Origin: Terriglobales bacterium
GTDB taxonomy: Bacteria; Acidobacteriota; Terriglobia; Terriglobales; Acidobacteriaceae
Length of the DNA stretch: 64,000 bases
Direction: 5' to 3'
NCBI GenBank assembly: GCA_035651655.1
Contig: DASRFG010000023.1
Coordinates: 62,001-126,000, forward strand
Shown here one piece after another: positions 16,819-26,613 of the stretch. A model generated the notes under the pieces. The model searched no databases, had not been told where the DNA came from, and saw only the letters and a list, made by a program, of their open reading frames with translations. Positions within the stretch are counted from its first letter, which is position 1, and the number at the start of each line of letters is the position of its first letter. Position numbers and translations under genes: made by a program.

Positions 16819-17717
16819 CGCGTCACGCTTTCCTGCTGTTTGGCTTGTTGCCATAAGGATTCGAGCTCGTCGAGAGAGGCTTGTTGTGGTTCGCGACCTC
16901 TTGCCCGTAATTGCTCTTCCATCCATTGAAAACGGCGCTTGAATTTCCGATTGGTCTTCTTCAATGCCGACTCGGGATCGAGCGACAAATAGCGCGCAAT
17001 GTTGACCAGCACGAAGAAAAGGTCCCCAACTTCTTCCTCGACTTTGGCAAGCAGTTCATCAGGGATTTTTTGACCCGTGGCGCCAGCAATGCCGCGGTCG
17101 TGCGGCTTGGGCGCAACTGGCAAGCGGCTGAGCTGTTGCCGAAGCTCGTCGGTTTCCTCATTCAGTTTCTCAAATAAGCCTTCCATGTTCGGCCAGTCGA
17201 AGCCGACGTGCGCGGCCCTCGAACTGAGTTTATAAGCCTCTAGAAGTGCGGGGATTCCAGATGAGACGCCGGCGAGCACCGATTGCGGTGAAGAGTTGTC
17301 ATGCGCTGATTTGCCTCCGCCAGCGGCGAGGCGCTTCTTCTTCTCCTCGGCTTTCAGGGCCTCCCAGTTACGTAATACGTCTGAGGATGTCTCTGCCTTC
17401 ACATCTCCGAAGACGTGCGGATGACGATGTACGAGCTTCATTGAGAGACGGTCCAGCACATCATCGATGGAGAAGCTTCCCTGCTCTTTCGCCATCTCCG
17501 CATAAAATAAAACCTGCAGCAGAAGATCACCCAGCTCACCCGTGAGCTCCTGCCAATCGCGGTTGTCTATGGCCTCGAGAACCTCGTAGGTTTCTTCCAA
17601 GGTAAAAGGCTTAATGGAGTCGAAGGTCTGCTCGCGGTCCCATGGACATCCGCCAGGGGCGCGCAATCGCGCCATGATGGCCACTGCCCGCTCAAACCTT
17701 TCGCCGGTGGAGGACAT
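16815..17717 (-). CDS. mazG: Nucleoside triphosphate pyrophosphohydrolase MazG
   Basis: 300 residues with the MazG double-domain architecture. LRAPGGCPWDREQTFDSIKPFTLEETYEVLEAI opens the first domain (residues 18-50), with the metal-binding EExxE...ELGD pattern (ELTGELGDLLLQVLF). A second copy of the helical domain follows (EETDELRQQL...EEEVGDLFFVLVNI, residues ~185-245). It hydrolyses house-cleaning NTPs to NMP and pyrophosphate. It is the first gene of the mazG-GNAT-menC operon and is transcribed divergently from glpD, 167 bp away. Confidence 0.95.
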   Translation of the reverse strand: MSSTGERFERAVAIMARLRAPGGCPWDREQTFDSIKPFTLEETYEVLEAIDNRDWQELTGELGDLLLQVLFYAEMAKEQGSFSIDDVLDRLSMKLVHRHPHVFGDVKAETSSDVLRNWEALKAEEKKKRLAAGGGKSAHDNSSPQSVLAGVSSGIPALLEAYKLSSRAAHVGFDWPNMEGLFEKLNEETDELRQQLSRLPVAPKPHDRGIAGATGQKIPDELLAKVEEEVGDLFFVLVNIARYLSLDPESALKKTNRKFKRRFQWMEEQLRARGREPQQASLDELESLWQQAKQQESVTR

Positions 17718-17884
17718 TGCAAACTACTGTAAATGAGCGGGAGCCTTATTGTCAGTGGTCAGTTATCCTTTGCCGGTGCGCGGTCAGTACTCAGTTGTCG
17801 CCTGAGCGAAGCTATCACCCAGCGTAACTTCCCGAACCGAGTGATACGTGCGACATTAAGCCATACTGCCGCGCCGCATCTAAA

Positions 17885-19540
17885 ATGGTCGAGGTGGATA
17901 CGGCAATACCAATCCGGCCCAGCCTAGACGGACGACATTTCGACATTGTCGTAATCGGAGGCGGGATCAATGGCGTGGCGATTGCGCGGGAGTGTGCGCG
18001 TGCAGGACGCTCCACGCTGCTGGTCGAGCGGCATGATTTCGCGGCCGGCACCACCAGCCGTTCCACCCGGATCATCCACGGTGGGCTGCGGTACCTGGAA
18101 CACGGTGAAATCGGATTAGTACGCGAATCTTTGCGGGAGCGCCAGCAACTTCTGCGTGAGCGACCTTACCTGGTTCGGCCCATTGAGTTCCTGCTGGCCC
18201 TTGGACCTGATGCGCGCCGGAGCGCACTCGAGATCCGTTTTGGGCTGTGGCTCTACAAGCGCTTTGCAGGCCGGACCGGATTGCATCGCAATGGCAACTC
18301 TGCCGCGGAACTGGAGCGAGTGCTGGATCGCGGCAGCCGCTGGAGTGTTTTCAGCTACGAAGATGCGCAATGTGAGTTTCCGGAGAGGCTGGTTGCGGAG
18401 TGGCTTTTCGATGCGACCGAAGCCGGAGCTGCAGCACGCAGCCACACCGAGGTCCTCGAACTGGAAGTTCGCGATGGTTGTGTGCGATCGGTGCTGCTAA
18501 AAGACACTCCAAGCGGTACGGAAGTTCGGGTAATCGCGGATTGGGTCATCAATGCGACCGGCCCTTGGGCAGACCGCTTCTGCGAGATGGCGGGAGTGCG
18601 TGCTCCCCGGATGATTGGGGGCGTGCGCGGATCGCACATTGTTTTGCCCAAGCCGGCTGAGATACCGGCGGCGGCGGTTTACACCGAAGCGGTAGATGGC
18701 CGGCCGATATTTCTGGTTCCCTGGAACGGTCAACTGCTGGTAGGAACAACCGAGGTAGCACAATCCGAAGATCCCGGTATCGCCCAGCCGACTGCGGACG
18801 AGATTGCTTATTTACTGGATTCTGTACGTATTAAGTTTCCCAATGCGGATTTCAGATTTGACCAGATTCGGTACTCCTACGCGGGAGTTCGTCCTCTGCC
18901 TTATGCGCCGGCGGAAAGTCCGTCGGCGGTGACCCGGCGTCACCTGCTACACGATCATCTGGAGGACGGGGCGGCACGCTTGATCTCGGTGATTGGGGGG
19001 AAGCTGACCACCGCTGCCAGCCTGGCCCGGCAATGTGCGCGCAAAGTCGGAATCAGCGCAGCGGAACCCAGAGGGGTATCGGTGAGGTCCGCGGCTGTTG
19101 ATTTGGAAGCGCTGTTGGGTAATTGGGCCGCGCAAGTGGCCGCGGAATACGGCATTCCAGCAAATACGGCACGGGCAATGGCGGGGTGGTATGGACCGAG
19201 AGCGGAGTCTGTTGCTCGGATCGCGAAGGCAGATGAGGCGCTGCGCAAGCCACTGTGTCCCCACACAGAGCACATTGCGGCTGAGGGGGTAAGCGCATTT
19301 CAGAATGAGTACGCTGTAACATTAGCGGATGTCCTGCTTCGACGCGTGCCGGTGGGGCTGGGTGGCTGCTGGTCAGAGGATTGCAGCACGGCGGCGGCGC
19401 TAGCGATTGGAAAAGCGATGGGCTGGGCTGAGGCGCAGATTGCCTCTGAACTGGAGAATGCAATCGCAGAGCGGGAGGCTTTTCTGCGTAAGCCAGAAAA
19501 GTCCGGAATGCCCGCCGAATTTAATCTGCAATCGAAATAA
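17885..19540 (+). CDS. glpD: FAD-dependent glycerol-3-phosphate dehydrogenase
   Basis: 551 residues. The N-terminal FAD motif is DIVVIGGGINGVAIARE, followed by the GlpD hallmark blocks TTSRSTRIIHGGLRYLE, VINATGPWADRF and RGSHIVLPK. The C-terminal GlpA/GlpD domain (~400-530) is present. The enzyme oxidises sn-glycerol-3-phosphate to dihydroxyacetone phosphate and passes electrons to quinone at the membrane. A glycerophosphodiester phosphodiesterase is encoded convergently just downstream, which could supply the substrate. Length and motifs are normal. Confidence 0.93.
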   Translation: MVEVDTAIPIRPSLDGRHFDIVVIGGGINGVAIARECARAGRSTLLVERHDFAAGTTSRSTRIIHGGLRYLEHGEIGLVRESLRERQQLLRERPYLVRPIEFLLALGPDARRSALEIRFGLWLYKRFAGRTGLHRNGNSAAELERVLDRGSRWSVFSYEDAQCEFPERLVAEWLFDATEAGAAARSHTEVLELEVRDGCVRSVLLKDTPSGTEVRVIADWVINATGPWADRFCEMAGVRAPRMIGGVRGSHIVLPKPAEIPAAAVYTEAVDGRPIFLVPWNGQLLVGTTEVAQSEDPGIAQPTADEIAYLLDSVRIKFPNADFRFDQIRYSYAGVRPLPYAPAESPSAVTRRHLLHDHLEDGAARLISVIGGKLTTAASLARQCARKVGISAAEPRGVSVRSAAVDLEALLGNWAAQVAAEYGIPANTARAMAGWYGPRAESVARIAKADEALRKPLCPHTEHIAAEGVSAFQNEYAVTLADVLLRRVPVGLGGCWSEDCSTAAALAIGKAMGWAEAQIASELENAIAEREAFLRKPEKSGMPAEFNLQSK

Positions 19541-19574
19541 TTTTGCTGCGTGAACTGTCCTGGCTCATCCGTTT

Positions 19575-20282
19575 TCATCCCAAGGTGCGCGCCAAAAGTA
19601 TGGGATCGTCCGAGATCACACCATCTACTCCCAATTCCGCGGCGCGGTGCATCACTCGTTCCGAGTTTACGGTCCAGGTGAAAACCTGCTTTCCCGCCGC
19701 GTGCAATTCCTGGATCAGCTTCTGCGTGAGCAGCTTGTGATGAGGTATCACGAATTGGACGGGCAACTCGGCCCAGTGAGCCAACTGACGCTTGCTGTCA
19801 CAGATCAATCCCAATGGAACGTCTGTGGCGCGCCGGTGCAAGGCTTTGACTATTTGAGGATGAAACGATGAGACTACGTACCCGCGGTGGGGCGGGTGGG
19901 CCTGCAACAGCGCGATGACGTTCTTTTCCAGGTCGGGGACTTTTAATTCAAGGTTGAGAAAGGCACGGTCGGCATAGTGCGCCAGCACGTCCTGAAGGCG
20001 GGCAAGCAGCACCGCCTGCTGGGCCAGGGTCAACGCAACGCTGGCGGGTTTACCAGAGGAGAGTTTTCGGAGGCGGGCCTTGACCAGGGCTTCATAAGAC
20101 CGGCGTGACACAGTTAAACCGTGCAACCTGGAGTCATGGCAGACGACGGCTTCCCCATCTTTGGTGCGCCGAAGGTCGAACTCAAAGCCGTCACAACCGG
20201 CGTTGAGCGCAAGCTGAAACGCTGCCAGTGAGTTTTCTGGAACACTGTGGACGCGGGCGCCGCGGTGGCCGAGCAGCAGCAC
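19575..20282 (-). CDS. Glycerophosphodiester phosphodiesterase
   Basis: 235 residues of the GDPD TIM-barrel family. GHRGARVHSVPENSLAAF carries the HRG and PEN motifs with the catalytic histidine, FEFDLRRTKDGEAVVCHD gives the metal ligands and the second histidine, and EWK-like metal position is LNLELKVP. It hydrolyses glycerophosphodiesters to glycerol-3-phosphate plus an alcohol. No signal peptide is seen, so it is probably cytoplasmic (UgpQ-like). It faces glpD tail-to-tail, 34 bp apart, forming a glycerol-3-phosphate salvage pair. Confidence 0.9.
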   Translation of the reverse strand: MLLLGHRGARVHSVPENSLAAFQLALNAGCDGFEFDLRRTKDGEAVVCHDSRLHGLTVSRRSYEALVKARLRKLSSGKPASVALTLAQQAVLLARLQDVLAHYADRAFLNLELKVPDLEKNVIALLQAHPPHRGYVVSSFHPQIVKALHRRATDVPLGLICDSKRQLAHWAELPVQFVIPHHKLLTQKLIQELHAAGKQVFTWTVNSERVMHRAAELGVDGVISDDPILLARTLG

Positions 20283-20283
20283 G

Positions 20284-20592
20284 CTAGTCGAGATCGAAAT
20301 CGCGGATGGGTTTGCCAGTGTCGGGCGTTTCTTTGGCCCGCTTCATGGCTTCCTGGAACTTCTTTTCCAGCAAGTCAGCAGCGTGTTTTTGGGCCTCGAC
20401 TGATTGCCGAAAAACCGACTCGCGCCTGCTGTCCTGTTCTTTCATGGCGCGCGCGGCTTCTTCCATGTCGTTAAAAGTCTTGGGCCGTACCGGAGCGACA
20501 TGGGAAATTATGCCCTGCGTGGCCGGATCAATTTTGAGAACCGCGCTGCAACATGGGCAGGTGACTTCGAAAGCTGGAGCGCCCTTGGGCAT
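20284..20592 (-). CDS. Small zinc-binding-like protein of unknown function
   Basis: 102 residues. The N-terminus has a CPCC knuckle (VTCPCCSAVLKIDPATQG) typical of a short zinc ribbon, but only one Cys pair is present, so metal binding would need a dimer. The rest is a charged amphipathic helix (residues ~40-95). It lies between bshC and the phosphodiesterase in the same direction; its stop nearly touches the start of the latter. It looks conserved-hypothetical, and no function is assigned. Confidence 0.65.
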   Translation of the reverse strand: MPKGAPAFEVTCPCCSAVLKIDPATQGIISHVAPVRPKTFNDMEEAARAMKEQDSRRESVFRQSVEAQKHAADLLEKKFQEAMKRAKETPDTGKPIRDFDLD

Positions 20593-20624
20593 AGGCTGAT
20601 GATACCGCAGATCAGAAGAAGAAG

Positions 20625-22286
20625 TTACAGGTAGATGATCTGGTGATCGGGACAGGCAGCGCCGGTCGCCTGATACAGGCGCTCAAGCAGCTCCAGACCA
20701 TGACGGCCGAGAAAAGAAACACCTCCGATCTCTCGTTCTTGCAATTCCTTGCGCGGATAAAGCGAATTGCTAAGCTGGAGTGCGTGGCGGGCCAGGATCT
20801 CTTTTCTACGTAACTCCGCGCGAGCGGCGCGGGCACGCAACTGCTCGAGCTGGTAATTCATCTTTGAGGCGGCACGCTGAGCCGCATCGACCAGTGTGGG
20901 ATCGAGTTTCCTCAGCGCTTCTCGAATCGTGTTGACCGAACGCTCCAGCGTTTTCTCGGCGGAATCGAATGCGGCCTGCAATTCCGGCGGCAACACTCGC
21001 GTAGCCAGCAGTTGCTGTACCTCTTCCAAGCCATGCAATAGGTCTCTTAACCCCACCCGATAGCGCTCCATCAATTCTCGGGGCTTGGGCTCAACCAGAG
21101 TAGCGCTGAAGCGCGGCAGAACCGGCGTGATCCGTTGCAAGAGCTTCTCGTAAACCACCGCTGCCTGGGCAAAATAGGCAATCTCCGCCGGCCCCGCGAC
21201 ATAGGCCAGCGTGGGCAACAGGAAGTCCTGGACCACGGGCCGCAGCAGGACGTTGGCGCTGAAATCCTGCGGGCGCTCGGCGATGCGCTTCAGCAGTTCG
21301 GCCGACGAAATTTTCTCCTGCCCAACGCGGAAGCCATTGCCATTTGCCCCGCTGGTAACGCCGCCACCCCGGTGAATGACGACACGCGCCCCATTACGAA
21401 CCGTAAACAATAGCGTGGACAGGGGCGTGACCTTCACCTGTTCGTGATACCCAGCCTTGGTCAGCTCCTGCCCGCGGCGGAGCAGCGCGTCATCCAGGGC
21501 AACGGCGTGTTCGGCGGCGGCACTATAGATGGGTCGCGCAAGCGTGTGAAGTTCTGGATCAGCGGCATCCAGCATGATCACGCCCCAGCGGCTCAGCAGG
21601 TTGGTGAACAGCCGGGCGAAGGCGTCGCCCAAGGTGACTCCGGGGCGATATGCCTGGCGCAAAATCTCAGTGATCTCAGACTCACCCAGAACTTCGGCAG
21701 CTTGCGCAACCAGCTCACGAATGTCGGAGGCTAAGGGGATCTTATTGAGAGGAGCGTCCAGCACATCATGGGATGACGTTTTCAGACTGTGCAGTGTTCC
21801 TTCCGGGCCGAGCAGGTCGGTGTGATTGACCTCCGCCAGGTCATGGTCCTCGGTGGCGAGCCAGAAGATGGGCACGCAGTCCACGCCTGAGGCTGTCGCC
21901 TCGGCAGACATTCGAACCGCGGAAAGCGCCTTGAATATTGCGAACAGCGGCCCTCCAAAAAGCCCTACCTGCTGCCCGGTAACCACACAAGCCGCGCCCT
22001 TACGAAACCGCGCCAGGTTTGTTTTGGTTTCAGGGCCGGCACCCCAGCTTTGATTTTGTCGCTCGAGGATGACTGCGACGCGCTGCCGCCGTGCGTCGTC
22101 ATAGCCTATTTGGCCGGCTTCGTTCTCCGCCCATTGCTTGAGATCAGGAACTCGCGCATAAAACTGCTGTACACGCGGATGGTTATATAGAAAATCTGAG
22201 AACAAGCGGGTGCTGTGCGGAATCTGTGTGAATGGCAGACACTCCGAGCCCACTAGCACCCCTCCTGACCTCGAGATTGCATGCAC
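20625..22286 (-). CDS. bshC: Bacillithiol synthase BshC (cysteine-adding enzyme)
   Basis: 553 residues, normal for BshC. Diagnostic blocks are CVVTGQQVGLFGGPLFAIFK (near residues 98-117), FWLATEDHDLAEVNH (near 140-154) and a C-terminal coiled coil (about 400-500). BshC adds cysteine to glucosaminyl-malate in the last step of bacillithiol synthesis. The bshA and bshB genes are not in this window. It implies a bacillithiol-based thiol redox system, known in Acidobacteriota as well as Firmicutes and Bacteroidota. Confidence 0.92.
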   Translation of the reverse strand: MHAISRSGGVLVGSECLPFTQIPHSTRLFSDFLYNHPRVQQFYARVPDLKQWAENEAGQIGYDDARRQRVAVILERQNQSWGAGPETKTNLARFRKGAACVVTGQQVGLFGGPLFAIFKALSAVRMSAEATASGVDCVPIFWLATEDHDLAEVNHTDLLGPEGTLHSLKTSSHDVLDAPLNKIPLASDIRELVAQAAEVLGESEITEILRQAYRPGVTLGDAFARLFTNLLSRWGVIMLDAADPELHTLARPIYSAAAEHAVALDDALLRRGQELTKAGYHEQVKVTPLSTLLFTVRNGARVVIHRGGGVTSGANGNGFRVGQEKISSAELLKRIAERPQDFSANVLLRPVVQDFLLPTLAYVAGPAEIAYFAQAAVVYEKLLQRITPVLPRFSATLVEPKPRELMERYRVGLRDLLHGLEEVQQLLATRVLPPELQAAFDSAEKTLERSVNTIREALRKLDPTLVDAAQRAASKMNYQLEQLRARAARAELRRKEILARHALQLSNSLYPRKELQEREIGGVSFLGRHGLELLERLYQATGAACPDHQIIYL

Positions 22287-22612
22287 CCCATGATCATGGT
22301 CAGCAGCGTCATTTATTAGACGACCATTGTACGGCCCAGGCTAAATCAGATGTCATAATCGCCTCCGGGATGCAATCGTTGGTGGGAGCTCGGCCCTGAA
22401 GCGGCACAGAAAGGCCGTTCGGACATTCCCGGCCTCCCGCCTGATAGCTGAGGACCAGTCCCGGCTGCATTTGACCAGCACCGTCGCGGAATACAAGGTT
22501 TTCCGCGCTTACGGCGATCATCGGGTGTTCGCGATTGGCAACCCGACCTGTTGTTCTATGTTCTCAAATAGGAGACCTGACTCCTACTGCGTCCCTGTAA
22601 TCTAGATGCCTC
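22287..22612. other. Intergenic region upstream of the formate dehydrogenase operon
   Basis: 326 bases between divergent bshC and fdnG. A 70-codon minus-strand frame (22309-22521) has no recognisable features and is not called. A short perfect inverted repeat, TAGGAG/CTCCTA (22569-22574 and 22581-22586, 6-base loop), lies about 27 bases before the fdnG start and could be an operator or 5'-leader hairpin. No clear molybdenum-cofactor riboswitch was recognised. Confidence 0.4.
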
Positions 22613-25600
22613 ATGATCAAAGGATTGCTTAACCGCTGGCCGCTGATACAACAGATCAAGACTGGTGGCGATGGAACCGGTCCCGAGGCCTGGACCGAAC
22701 ACACTCACAAGCTCCGCCCTAAAACCCAAGGCGCGGAGGTGACTCGCTCGATTTGTCCTTACTGCGCGGTGGGTTGTGGGCAGCTGATTTTTCACAAAAA
22801 CGGCAAGATGATCTCGATCGAGGGCGATCCTGAGTCTCCGGTTTCTCGGGGCCATCTTTGTCCCAAGGGTGCGGACACCTTCGAGCTGCACACTCATCCC
22901 GCGCGGCTCAAGAAAGTTCGTTATCGCCGCCCATATTCCACTCAGTGGGAGGATCTCGACCTTGAAACCGCAATGGACATGGTTGCCGACCGCCTCTGGG
23001 AAAGCCGTGAGCGCACCTTTGTTGAGCGACAGGACGGCCAAGTAGTCGCGCACACCAAAGCTATTGCGCATCTTGGCGGAGCCACGCTGGACATCGAGGA
23101 AAATTACTTAATCAAGAAGCTCTTCACCGGCGGCTTGGGCATGGTGTGCCTCAGCAACCAGGCCCGAATATGACATAGCTCCACCGTGCCCGGTCTGGGC
23201 ACCTCCTTCGGACGTGGGGGCGCGACCACCGCGCAACAAGACCTCATCAACGCTGACGCGATCCTCATTATGGGATCGTCGATGGCAGAGAACCATCCGG
23301 TGGGCTTCCAGTGGGTGACGGCTGCTCGCGAACGCGGCGCCAAAATCATTCACGTTGATCCGCGGTTTAACCGCACTTCGGCAATGTCCGACATTTGGGT
23401 GCCGCTGCGCGCCGGGACCGACATTCTTTTCCTCGGCGGTCTGATTCACTACGCTCTCGAACACGGAAAGGAGTTTCGCGAATACCTGGTGCACTACACC
23501 AATGCACCCATGATCCTCCGCGAGGACTTTCGCGACACCGAAGACCTGGGCGGAGTTTTCTCCGGCTGGAATGCCCAGGAGCGGAAGTACAGCCCCGAGA
23601 CCTGGCTTTACGAAGGCGCGCCGCGCAAAGATACCGCCAGCGAGCACCCGGGCCACGCTGAGGCCGGCGGCGGACATGGCAAGGATCGTGGCGGCGAAGC
23701 GGGAGAACTCAGGGACTACCACACCGATCCCACGTTGCAGCATCCCCGCTGTGTTTACCAGGTGCTGAAAAAACATTTTTCTCGCTACACGCCGGAGATG
23801 ATCGAGCAGCACTGCGGCATTCCCAAAGACGTATTCCTGAAAACCGCAGAGACCTTCACTTCAGCCTCTGGGCCGGACAGGACAGCGGCAATCTGCTACG
23901 CGGTTGGTTGGACCCAGCATTCCAAGGGAGTGCAGATTATCCGAGCTGCTTCGGTCCTACAGCTTGTGTTGGGCAACATAGGTCGGCCGGGCGGGGGCAT
24001 CCTCGCATTGCGCGGTCACGCCTCGATACAAGGCTCCACTGACATTCCGACTCTGTACGACATTCTGCCCGGCTATCTCCCCATGCCATTCTTCGAGGCA
24101 GACTCCCACGACTTCAAGCAATACTTGAAGAAGCACAGCTCTAAGACCGGGCTCTGGGCCAATTTCGACAAATACTTCATAAGCTTGCTCAAAGCCTGGT
24201 ACGGCGACGCAGCCACCGAAAAAAACAACTGGGGCTTTGATTGGATGCCCCGCGTTACCGGCGACCACTCTCACTTCGGATACTGGCTCGACATGGCTGA
24301 TGGCAAATTGGAAGGCCTGTTCGTCATGGGCCAAAACCCAGCCGTGGGCGCGCCCAATAGTCGCCTGGAGCGCAAGGCGATGGCCAAGCTGAAGTGGCTG
24401 GTGGTGCTCGACATGGTGGAGACCGAGACCGCGTCATTCTGGAGCGACTCGCCCGAGGTAGAACGCGGCGAACTCGATCCCGAGAAAATCGGTACAGAAG
24501 TCTTCCTCTTCCCCGCTGCCGGGCAAGGCGAAAAAGATGGCACCTTCACCAACACTCAGCGCATGTTGCAGTGGCACAACAAAGCAGTCGATCCCCCCGG
24601 CGACGCCCGCAGCGACACCTGGTTTATGTACCATCTGGGCCGCCGCATAAAAGAGAAGGCTCGCAAGGATCCCCATCCGCGCAACGCTGGCTTGAACGCG
24701 CTCACCTGGGACTATCCCACTCACGGCGCGGACGCCGAACCAGATGTTGAAGCAATACTTCAAGAGATTAATGGCTGGACGGTTGCTGATCACAGGCTGC
24801 TGGAGAATTTCAAATCGCTAAAGAATGATGGTTCGACCGCCTGTGGCTGCTGGATTTACTCCGGTGTCTTCCCTAATCCCGCGGAAAACAAGGCCAACAA
24901 GCGCAAGCCCAAAGGACTGCTGGGGCACGGCTGGGGCTTCGCCTGGCCCGGTGATGTCCGCATTCTTTATAACCGCGCCTCGGCACGCCCCGACGGCAAG
25001 CCATGGAGCGAGCGCAAGAAGCTAATCTGGTGGGACGAAGAAAAGAAAAAATGGACGGGTAGCGACACGCCAGACTTCGATCTGGAAAAGCCTCCGGGTT
25101 ACAAGGGTGACCTGAAAAAGAAAACCGGTACTGAGGCTCTGGCTGGCGACAAGCCTTTCATCCTGCATCCAGATGGCACGGGTTGGATTTACGTAAGCAG
25201 CGGATTGAAAGATGGTCCACTTCCCACCCACTACGAGCCGCTTGAGTCTCCAGTGCGCAATGCCCTGTATCCCAAGCAGCAAACTGATCCGGCAGTGGAC
25301 AAGAAAGAACGCACCGATAATCCATACGCCTTCTCGCCGGGAGACGAGCGCTTTCCTTATGTTCTGACTACCTATCGACTCACCGAGCATCACACTGCCG
25401 GGGGTATGACGAGAACTCTATCGCATTTATGCGAGTTGCAGCCCGAGCTGTTTACGGAAGTCTCGCCAGAGCTGGCGGCAGAAGTCCAATTAGAACACGG
25501 AGGCTGGGCGACGATTACTACTCCGCGCGCCATTGTGCAGGCTCGCGTACTGGTCACTACACGCATGCGGCCGCTGTGGGTCGACGGACGCACCGTGCAC

Positions 25601-25801
25601 CAGGTTGGGCTGCCGTATCATTGGGGCTACAAGGGTCGGGTGAAGGGCGATATTGTGAACGACTTGATTGCAATCTCTGAAGAACCCAACGTGCGCATCA
25701 TGGAAAGTAAAGCGCTGGTGTGCAATATTGCTCCCGGCCGGCGCGCATCCGGTCCGGCCGCACTCGAACAACTGAAAGAACATCTGGCGAAACCCGCATG
25801 A
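22613..25801 (+). CDS. fdnG: Selenocysteine-containing formate dehydrogenase, catalytic subunit
   Basis: A single gene of 1062 residues with an in-frame TGA at 23171-23173 that encodes selenocysteine 187. The context SNQARI-Sec-H matches the active site of FdnG/FdoG-type enzymes. Reading as a plain stop would split it into fragments of 186 and about 872 residues. The N-terminal [4Fe-4S] site is C48-x2-C51-x3-C55-x27-C83, followed by the conserved lysine in LCPKG. The Mo/W-bisMGD-binding domains follow, and the C-terminal molybdopterin-guanine-dinucleotide domain starts near residue 900. A SECIS-like hairpin lies right after the TGA. No twin-arginine signal is visible at the N-terminus, unlike E. 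coli FdnG. It is the first gene of a three-gene operon; its stop overlaps fdnH as ATGA. Confidence 0.93.
23171..23202 (+). promoter_or_regulatory. Selenocysteine codon and bacterial SECIS hairpin in fdnG
   Basis: TGA (23171-23173), then 18 bases, then the apical loop GGTCT (23192-23196) closed by GTGCCC (23186-23191) and GGGCAC (23197-23202), a perfect 6-bp stem. As I recall it, the E. coli fdhF element has the same GGUCU loop the same distance from its UGA. SelB would bind this loop to direct Sec insertion. selA, selB and selC are not in the window. Confidence 0.9.
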
Positions 25802-26613
25802 GCATAACTGCGTTTCTCACCGATTCCACGTTGTGCATCGGCTGCAAAGCCTGCGAGGTCGCGTGCAAAGAGTGGAACGGCGTGGGCGAGGACGGCCTGA
25901 ACTGGAGCGGATTTTCCTATGACAATACCGGCGCGGTCGGCGCTTCCACCTGGCGGCATGTGAAATTTGTAGAAAACGAGCCGCAGCCTGGATTCGGCGG
26001 CAACGCCGCGGACTTAAACTCCTGGACGTTTTCTTCCGACGTGTGCAAGCACTGCGAGCAGGCTGGTTGCTTAGAAGCGTGCCCAACCGGCTCGATTGTG
26101 CGCACTGAATTCGGCGGTGTTTACGTTCAACCCGACGTGTGCAACGGCTGCTCGTACTGTGTGGTCTCTTGTCCCTTCGGCGTTATTCAGAAAAACGAGA
26201 AAGATGGACGTGCGTTCAAGTGCACCTTCTGCTATGACCGGCAAAAAGTCGGCCTCACGCCGGCGTGCGCCAAGGCGTGCCCGACTGAATCCATCAAGTT
26301 CGGCGAAATCAACGAATTACGCTTGGCTGCTCAAGGACGAGTTGAAGAGTTGCGCAGCCGCGGCATGGACGACGCTCGAATCTACGATCCGCAAGACACC
26401 AGCGTAGAAGGCATTCACGCATTCTTCATCATGCGTGGCGATCCCCGGACGTACAACCTGCCGCCGAAACCAGAGATACCCACTATCTATGCTCGCGACG
26501 GCTGGCGCGCCTCGGCCATTGGCTCAGCAATGCTGGTAGGCGGCGCACTCCTGGCATTTCTGGCGTCGCCCAAAGATAAGGGCTTCCGCAAGCGGAGAAG
26601 ATTGCTGCGATGA
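25798..26613 (+). CDS. fdnH: Formate dehydrogenase iron-sulfur subunit
   Basis: 271 residues from the ATG at 25798, which overlaps the fdnG stop (ATGA); upstream in-frame codons belong to fdnG. Four [4Fe-4S] ferredoxin-type motifs are visible: CIGCKACEVACKEW, CKHCEQAGCLEACP, CNGCSYCVVSCPFG and CTFCYDR...CAKACPT. A single hydrophobic helix near the C-terminus (SAIGSAMLVGGALLAFLAS) anchors it, as in FdnH. It relays electrons from the Sec/Mo site to the membrane subunit. The next gene again overlaps as ATGA, so the three subunits are translationally coupled. Confidence 0.93.
   Translation: MSITAFLTDSTLCIGCKACEVACKEWNGVGEDGLNWSGFSYDNTGAVGASTWRHVKFVENEPQPGFGGNAADLNSWTFSSDVCKHCEQAGCLEACPTGSIVRTEFGGVYVQPDVCNGCSYCVVSCPFGVIQKNEKDGRAFKCTFCYDRQKVGLTPACAKACPTESIKFGEINELRLAAQGRVEELRSRGMDDARIYDPQDTSVEGIHAFFIMRGDPRTYNLPPKPEIPTIYARDGWRASAIGSAMLVGGALLAFLASPKDKGFRKRRRLLR

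Noticed and set aside
22309-22521. 70-codon minus-strand frame between bshC and fdnG
   Set aside because: No motif, no ribosome-binding site and no similarity to anything recognised; length is within chance for this base composition.
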